A stretch of DNA of 64,000 nucleotides from Flabesymbios commensalis. Lineage: Eukaryota; Annelida; Polychaeta; Terebellida; Flabelligeridae. The notes beneath the pieces were generated by a model that was not told where the DNA came from, did no database searches, and saw only the letters and a program-made list of their open reading frames with translations. Made by a program: the position numbers and the translations under genes. Position 1 is the first letter of the stretch. Every line of letters begins with the position of its first letter. Below, piece by piece: positions 59,366 through 64,000 of the stretch. The stretch is from NCBI GenBank assembly GCA_964017125.1, contig OZ024907.1, positions 19,611,262 through 19,675,261 on the forward strand, read 5' to 3'.

Positions 59366-59402
59366 AACCGACTATTGACATGATTAGCGGTGTAAGGGTT
59401 AA
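59362..59402 (+). mobile_element. T-B1 tail fragment
   Basis: TTAAAACCGACTATTGACAT, GATTAGCGGTGTAAGGGTTAA. A second copy of the T-B1 right end, joined to T-D by a shared TTAA. Confidence 0.75.
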
Positions 59403-59594
59403 AGGGTGTTGCTTTTATTTCCAAGTCGACGATTTGTGTCCATTTTACATTTTTGTATATGTGCTATATGAAATAAAATGAAATGAAAAACTTCTAACGC
59501 GCTTAAATCCCCAGTGTCCCAAGCTCAAATCAAGAGGCGCTGCAAATCCGATTCAGGCTTATTATCGTTTTCCGTTTACCGTTCCAATTCGTTG

Positions 59595-59790
59595 ATCCAG
59601 CATGCCAGAACACAGAAGATTTAGGATGGGAAAGACTGGCCGTAATATAAATGTCTTCAATTTTTTCCGAAATGGCTGTGCAGATTTAGATTTTTTCATC
59701 TCGAGAGGAATACAATTCCAGAGCTGGTTGGCCGCAACCGAAAAAAGCCCTTTCACCCATCTTAGAATTCACTCTGTGAACAACCAATTG
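59595..59790 (-). mobile_element. LINE reverse transcriptase C-terminal remnant
   Basis: In reverse the DNA encodes SKMGERAF and, after a one-base shift in a T run, SVAANQLWNCIPLEM, then FRKKLKTFIL. This is the usual C-terminal pattern of non-LTR retrotransposon ORF2 proteins (GxRAFSVAAPxLWNxLPxE...FKxxLKxxL). No RT catalytic part, endonuclease or 3' tail is attached. Clade not assignable. Confidence 0.8.
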
Positions 59791-59799
59791 ATCATCACA

Positions 59800-60222
59800 G
59801 CAATAGCTCACACTATTCTAATTACCATGTATGCTTTATTCTGGCTAATTTTGTTTGTGCATTTCTTAAGAAAAATATCTCCAGTGATCATATCTGACGT
59901 GTATTTGCCAATGGTGGATAGATAGTGGATACTCTGGTTTGATTTCAAGGTCATCAGTGTTTATCTGTAAGTTGCTAAGTTTGGCCATAGCGTTACTTTG
60001 ATATTTTAGCTAAGTTTATCTGTGTGTGGTTTGGTTTGGCCTTAAGCCTTACATTCGCCAGACCAGTAGAGACTGGCATTAAGTGCACAGAGTGACGTGA
60101 TCCTAATATGAAGTAATACATCATGATCATGTTAGCTAATATATTGATGCCAGGTGAGAATAAAAAACTGCCGAGCTTAACACTGTGAAACGCTTCTATT
60201 AGGGATAGAATTACCCACGTGT
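59800..60222. other. No recognised feature
   Basis: Unique; may include further LINE sequence too decayed to read. Confidence 0.45.
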
Positions 60223-60451
60223 TTAACCTTTTCAGTGCGGGAACCGTCTTTAGACGTCAGATTCTGACGTCTAAAGACGGTCCCTGCGCCGAAAAAAATA
60301 CAAATTTATAATGGCCGTATACCCAGAACATAGGTTTTCTAATGAAGCGGAAAGAACTAAAGTCTAAGACATTTATGATGATTTAAAAGAACCTTTGGTC
60401 TCCATAGTTTAAATTATTTATACACATATATTTCAGCGTCGCAAGGGTTCA
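60223..60451 (+). mobile_element. T-C MITE
   Basis: TTAACCTTTTCAGTGCGGGA, compact hairpin ACCGTCTTTAGACGTCAGA / TCTGACGTCTAAAGACGGT (perfect, differing from the usual GATCGACTTTAG in both arms), GCCGTATACCCAGAACATAG, GGTCTCCATAG, TTCAGCGTCGCAAGGGTTCA. Confidence 0.9.
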
Positions 60452-60455
60452 CGCT

Positions 60456-60625
60456 GTTACCCCTAGTCCTGCTAGACCCATATATACGGTTTCAGACATG
60501 TTACAAATAAAAAAAACACTGAATACAATAATCATGATAATATGCTTCTCTCCTTGTTTTTTTATGAATAGAGTGACACTTCCAACTGGAAGGCTAATTG
60601 CTCTGGTAAATGGTGTGCGCTAGAT
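60456..60625 (-). mobile_element. T-E, hairpin end lost
   Basis: TTACCCCTAGTCCTGCTAGA, CCCATATATACGGTTTCAGA, CATGTTACAAATAAAAAAAA, then fading; CCAACTGGAAGGCTAATTGC may be the hairpin remnant. Confidence 0.6.
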
Positions 60626-60734
60626 AGGACAATGAAGACAAATACTGGATACATTACAGCTAATACGTGATACCCATATAATTATTGTGTACATAATAAT
60701 ATTGATCGTGAAGAGATATCTATCATGGTATGCG

Positions 60735-60998
60735 GGGTACTGGGATGATTGCTAGTAGTAGTACTTTTCGCCCCCATCCCGGGAGGGTCATTAGGGATCT
60801 GTTTCGTCTGTTGGATGCTGTGTACGGCATTGTACGGAAGCACTGGTCTACAGCAATCATCCAAGGGCAGCTGCAGCCTCCTCGTATCTGGCTATAATCT
60901 TCGGGCGGATTGCCAGTGGCGTACCCTGGTTCCTCCGCTCAACAGCGGAGCCAATGCAGCACCCGCATCAGTGCTGGCGCTGATGTAGGCCGTGGTAG
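60735..60998 (+). repeat. M dispersed repeat, longer copy
   Basis: GGTACTGGGATGATTGCTAG, GGATGCTGTGTACGGCATTG, TACGGAAGCACTGGTC, TCCGCTCAACAGCGGAGCC, GCGCTGATGTAGGCCG. GC-richer than its surroundings. The open forward frame is not shared with the copy at 18761. Confidence 0.8.
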
Positions 60999-61019
60999 CC
61001 TTAAATAACCGGCAATAGC

Positions 61020-61398
61020 GTGTTTGACATTAGGTCTCTCACGTGGGATGAATGGAGTTACCCAGAGGGAGTGATCCTTCCTATTGTTACTCTGGGGACT
61101 ATCCGACCCGAGGATAGCGGAGCTGCGCAAAATGCCACAGAGTTTCATCATTAAATTGTACAGCGAAACTCAAGTCTCCGGCCGTCTGGGCATGTCTGGG
61201 GGTATATCCCCTAGACATGCCCAGAACCCCTTATCGGGCGAGCGAAGGAAAACGCTCTCAATAACCCACCATGCCCTATCACCCCCACCCTCACATCATC
61301 TGTACATCATTCATCTCATCAATTGACTACAACGTTTTTATCGTATTATAATGTCACTTAAAAGACCTTTTGTGCCGAAAAGTGACGTAAAGCAATGA
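61020..61398 (+). repeat. N dispersed repeat, longest copy
   Basis: CACGTGGGATGAATGGAGTT, CTATCCGACCCGAGGATAGC, a perfect local palindrome CTGGGCATGTCT/AGACATGCCCAG (61186-61224), AATAACCCACCATGCCCTAT, GCCGAAAAGTGACGTAAAGC. Directly follows M. Confidence 0.8.
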
Positions 61399-61416
61399 TT
61401 TACTACTACTACTACT

Positions 61417-61607
61417 ATCATGGTATGCACAAAAAAGTGTTTCTGATAGATGCTCAGTTCATCAAATAACTCATTGAGAGATAATGTATTTGTAATATAT
61501 ATATATATATATATATATAATTTTGTATTTTGTAGCGCTGGAATTTGCGTTAACACATCCATCTTTAAATTACTGAAAAAAAGCAACGAACAATTCAGCA
61601 GCAGAAG
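61417..61607 (-). mobile_element. T-E MITE with TA expansion
   Basis: GATGCTCAGTTCATCAAATA, ACTCATTGAG, (TA)12 at 61496-61519, hairpin remnant GCTGGAATTTGCGTTAACAC, CAATTCAGCAGCAGAAG. Left end lost. Confidence 0.7.
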
Positions 61608-61714
61608 TGGGTGAAAAATTAAATTATGTTAACAGTGGTTAACTTGCACTGTAATTTGTTTCGCCTTGTTTTTTATAATCAAATTCAATTGACATCAAAT
61701 ATTGGTTTAAACTT

Positions 61715-61815
61715 TAAAGCGCGAAAGTATATTATCCCCCCCCCCCCCCACCTAAAAATTGTGTCTCGCTGCCGCAAACAACAACATTAAGTGAGTAAAA
61801 TAATCCTTATATATA
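61715..61815. mobile_element. T-B1 remnant with C14 run
   Basis: TTTAAACTTTAAAGCGCGAA, C14 at 61736-61749, TGTGTCTCGCTGCCGCAAAC, AACAACATTAAGTGAG. Confidence 0.5.
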
Positions 61816-61837
61816 ATATTTCAATCTAGATAGTGTG

Positions 61838-62262
61838 ACGCTCATTTTCATCATGGCGCGTTGTCCGCCGTCCGTCCGTCCACAATTCACGAAAACTCTA
61901 TTTCTCCTAGCATATTGAGTAGATTTCGTTTAACCTTATGCACAAAGTTCCCCATGTAGGGCTATTAGGGTATGCTCCAGGCGGTGACACCTATCATAAT
62001 TCAGATTTCACGGCCTATTTAAGTGGACCTGTGTCAGCCACTGTTATGGCTACAGAGCTGCCCGGTGCATCTTCCCGGAAAACGTTATTTCTCCTAGGAG
62101 ATTCAAACTTTTGCACAATGTTTACCAAGTAGGGATGTATATAGGGTGTGCTCCAGGTGGCGCCACCTGTCATATTGCACATCCATGCCAGTGACATACC
62201 TGTCGATGACATCTCTAACCACCGTTTTCTGGGAAACACTATTTGTTGCATTCACACTCACT
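61838..62262 (+). repeat. V repeat, about 170-bp degenerate units
   Basis: CACGAAAACTCTATTTCTCC, TAGGGCTATTAGGGTATGCT, CCAGGCGGTGACACCTATCA; then CCGGAAAACGTTATTTCTCC, GGGTGTGCTCCAGGTGGCGC; then CTGGGAAACACTATTTG. Opens with TGACGCTCATTTTCATC. Class unknown. Confidence 0.7.
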
Positions 62263-62485
62263 AACATCTGAATTCAAAAAATCACCCTTGACAAATCCCA
62301 GTGCTAGTGTGCTAGCCAATATCATATCGAATGTTCAAATCAAATACACCCGCAATTACAAGGGTGAGCGGCAGTGTCAGTGTCAGTGACACTTTTATTC
62401 CTTCAATCTTTTCTTGTTTTATAGACAAATACAAAGGCTAAAAACAGGTATAGATGGGATTAGTACGTTATGTTTACTGAACAGT

Positions 62486-62578
62486 CAACTCGAGACGATT
62501 GCCCAATGCTGTCTCAAGGCTGGCTCAGCATCTCGGATGCTGTTCCAGCCTTGAGACAACGCTAAGTTTGGGCTGGGA
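62486..62578. repeat. PAL-A palindrome with a different centre
   Basis: Inner arms GCTGTCTCAAGGCTGG (62508-62523) and CCAGCCTTGAGACAAC (62545-62560) match but for one base. The centre is AGCATC-TCG-GATGCT, not CGTC-NNN-GACG. Left end CAACTCGAGACGATTGCCCA; right end GCTAAGTTTGGGCTGGG. Confidence 0.9.
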
Positions 62579-62581
62579 GGC

Positions 62582-62597
62582 GGGGGGGGGGGGGGGG
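62582..62597 (+). repeat. G16 homopolymer
   Basis: Sixteen G four bases after a PAL-A right end. Confidence 0.95.
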
Positions 62598-62825
62598 AGT
62601 TGATAGACCCAGCTGATCCTGAGAGGGTGAGGAGTACGTAATGGTCCCTGAGTCCTGTCCGGCACAGTGGCGCATCCAGATAAAAATGAAGAGGGTGCTT
62701 AGATTTTTGAGAAATCATTTGACAGGGCGGGAAATTGTGAACAGAATGAAATGGTTTCTACCCGAATGAAATACAACCAACTGGGAGATGTTCTGGGGTT
62801 TTTTTCAATTTGATAGTAGGTCTAT

Positions 62826-62925
62826 TATTTTATATTTCAGTCAGTTGAAGCTGGAAACTGCGTCTGGAATTCCAGCTTCAAATGAATGAAAAACAGAAAT
62901 AAACAATTCAGCAGCACAAGGGTTA
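62826..62925 (-). mobile_element. T-E hairpin end
   Basis: CAGTCAGTTGAAGCTGGAAA / AATTCCAGCTTCAAATGAAT around CTGCGTCTGG, then TTCAGCAGCACAAGGGTTAA. The long arm is missing. Confidence 0.8.
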
Positions 62926-63139
62926 ATCAAGTAATAAAATTTCTTTTTTTGTCCCCGGTGACTACTATTATGGTAACCAGAGTGTCTTTTTTGTTGTCAT
63001 ATATTATTTCTGGATCATACATAGTAGCTATTTTATCTCTGGTTTTGGTGCGGGAAACAAAATGATAGACCTATGTTTACATAATGGCATTGTTCAAGTA
63101 GTAATCAATTATCTGTTATTTTATCGCTATATCCAGTGT

Positions 63140-63335
63140 TTTACTATTGGCAATGCCTTTTAACATGATTTTATTTCTGTATGTGATACCATATAAATTG
63201 TCGTGTGATTTTAGCAAATTAACCATCTTTTATATACATGTACATATCATGTACATATACATGTGTCTATCATTTTTATGACACATAAGTCAGTAATGAC
63301 TTTTCTTTATGTCAATAAAATGTACGGAATAAACC
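63140..63335 (+). repeat. Q dispersed repeat
   Basis: Matches 7684-7834: TGTCGTGTGATTTTAGCAAA, TATGACACATAAGTCAGTAA, GTCAATAAAATGTACGG. It contains an extra ACATGTACATATCATGTACA inverted stretch and passes into a (TCCATTCA)n tract at 63337-63371. Confidence 0.65.
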
Positions 63336-63336
63336 C

Positions 63337-63371
63337 GTCCATCCATTCATTCATCCATCCATTCATTCATT
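63337..63371 (+). repeat. (TCCATTCA)n simple repeat
   Basis: Short CATT/CATCC run at the end of Q. Confidence 0.85.
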
Positions 63372-63373
63372 TT

Positions 63374-63448
63374 GTCGCCAATAACACTAGCAATTCTGGC
63401 TTCAAATGGATGACTAATATAAGCAAACAGTTGAGCATAACAGGGTTA
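63374..63448 (-). mobile_element. T-E right end
   Basis: TAGCAATTCTGGCTTCAAAT, GGATGACTAATATAAGC, AACAGTTGAGCATAACAGGG, TTAA. Left hairpin arm absent. Confidence 0.65.
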
Positions 63449-63453
63449 ACCAT

Positions 63454-63659
63454 ATAAACCCTCACGGTACATACAAGCATCATTTTACATCTTTGAAGAA
63501 TGAGTAGGTTTTAGAACGAAAATAGTCATGGAACTGTTATAATAACAATGTATATTTTCCTTTGCGACCCACTTCAAGTCATATTCATACACCACAAGTC
63601 AATTTGCGGCTTGTAGTGGATGAACATGAAAATGGTCAATTCAGGCTTAAAAGGGTTGA
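63454..63659 (-). mobile_element. T-D MITE
   Basis: TATAAACCCTCACGGTACAT, GTAGGTTTTAGAACGAAAAT, hairpin CATACACCACAAGTCAATT / GCGGCTTGTAGTGGATGAAC, TTCAGGCTTAAAAGGGTTGA. Confidence 0.85.
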
Positions 63660-63800
63660 GGAGGTTGCTCTAGTACCCAACCCCACCCCCCCCCCCTCTT
63701 CTGGATACGCCAGGCCGGCATCAAGTGTTTCACAATACGGGATAACAATTGGAAACTGATGAATGTTCTCTACATGAAACGATACGAGGCGTTTATCCTA

Positions 63801-63866
63801 GTGTGCAGTTTTATTGCTGGGCCAGCGTCGCAGACGGTGGACCAACAATAAAACAACACGTTTTGT
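63801..63866. repeat. PAL-A palindrome
   Basis: GTGTGCAGTTTTATTGCTGG / CCAACAATAAAACAACACG around GCCAGCGTC-GCA-GACGGTGGA. The TTTTATTG/CAATAAAA block is private to this copy. Confidence 0.9.
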
Positions 63867-63874
63867 GGTCGATA

Positions 63875-63957
63875 CGTTATCCATGTGCCGTTTTAATGTT
63901 GGGCCAGCGCCGCAAACTGTGGCCCAAACCACCACTTGTTCATCGTCTCTTCTTTGA
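63875..63957. repeat. PAL-A palindrome, right arm decayed
   Basis: CCATGTGCCGTTTTAATGTT, GGGCCAGCGCCGCAAACTGT, GGCCCAAACCACCACTTG, right end CATCGTCTCTTCTTTG. Confidence 0.7.
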
Positions 63958-64000
63958 AGGATATGATCCCGGCCATTGGCGTACTTCTAGCTACCACTGC

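Noticed and set aside
1-64000. LTR retroelements, endogenous viruses, Polintons
   Set aside because: I saw no long terminal direct repeats, no protease, integrase, capsid or polymerase motifs, and only one LINE scrap.

Overview
The window is eukaryotic, AT-rich intergenic DNA, most likely from a marine invertebrate. A mollusc or another lophotrochozoan is my guess from the repeat style, and the guess is weak. I find no convincing host gene, rRNA, tRNA gene or CRISPR array. No open frame exceeds about 165 codons, and the longest ones run through simple repeats or minisatellites. No retrovirus-like or Polinton-like element was recognised. The window reads as a gene desert, or a very large intron, built almost wholly of short non-autonomous repeats.

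Two repeat systems dominate. (1) PAL-A: about 40 dispersed palindromes of 60-110 bp. Complete copies have outer ends CCCAGCAAACACGAGACGTT / AACGTCTCGTGTTTGCTGGG and a centre close to GTTGGNCCACCGTC-TGC-GACGCTGGNCCAAC. The arm stretch beside the centre differs from copy to copy, yet each copy's two arms still match each other. (2) A set of MITEs of about 90-260 bp ending TTAACCCTT...AAGGGTTAA, meaning TTAA target duplications and CCCTT-type termini as piggyBac-type transposases use. I call them T-B1, T-B2, T-C, T-D, T-E and T-F; T-G is also TTAA-flanked but has different termini. Each carries a long internal hairpin. For these families I set + strand as hairpin nearer the left end. At about a dozen places two different families abut and share one TTAA.

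Minor families: H (161-bp tandem units carried inside T-C) and H2 (297-bp units); two tRNA-derived SINE types (SINE-I with a tRNA head and about 340 bp body, SINE-T with Asp/Glu-tRNA-like heads); J, O and S hairpin or foldback elements; a 233-bp foldback at 49873-50105; P, Q, M, N and V dispersed repeats; one C-terminal scrap of a LINE reverse transcriptase (59595-59790, minus). Local tandem arrays sit at 8768-9168, 14853-15356, 18600-19290, 31312-31490 and 52143-52258, and microsatellites at 9205-9280, 35419-35524 and 54697-54940.

Layout: 0.4-2.0 kb composite T-C/H joined to T-B1; 2-3.9 kb unique; 4-7.8 kb scattered T-E, T-B1 and PAL-A; 8.8-10.1 kb tandem repeats; 11.7-14.5 kb T-B1/T-B2; 14.8-15.4 kb minisatellite; 17.9-22.9 kb dense MITE cluster with the L minisatellite; 23-24.6 kb SINE and a nested T-C; 26-27.9 kb PAL-A cluster and SINE-I; 29-31.5 kb T-B1/T-C, second T-C/H and a minisatellite; 32-37.5 kb N, T-G, a segmental duplication and T-B1/T-E; 37.9-40.6 kb mostly unique; 40.6-43.7 kb duplicate segment, T-B2, T-E and PAL-A; 44-49.6 kb SINEs, H2 and MITEs; 50-54 kb T-G, T-B1 and T-C; 54.7 kb microsatellite; 56.3-59.4 kb T-C/T-F/T-E and T-B1/T-D chains; 59.5-64 kb LINE scrap, M/N, V, T-E, T-D and PAL-A. 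The elements do not form a pathway. The theme is short inverted-repeat DNA, apparently moved by enzymes encoded elsewhere, whose hairpin arms evolve in concert.
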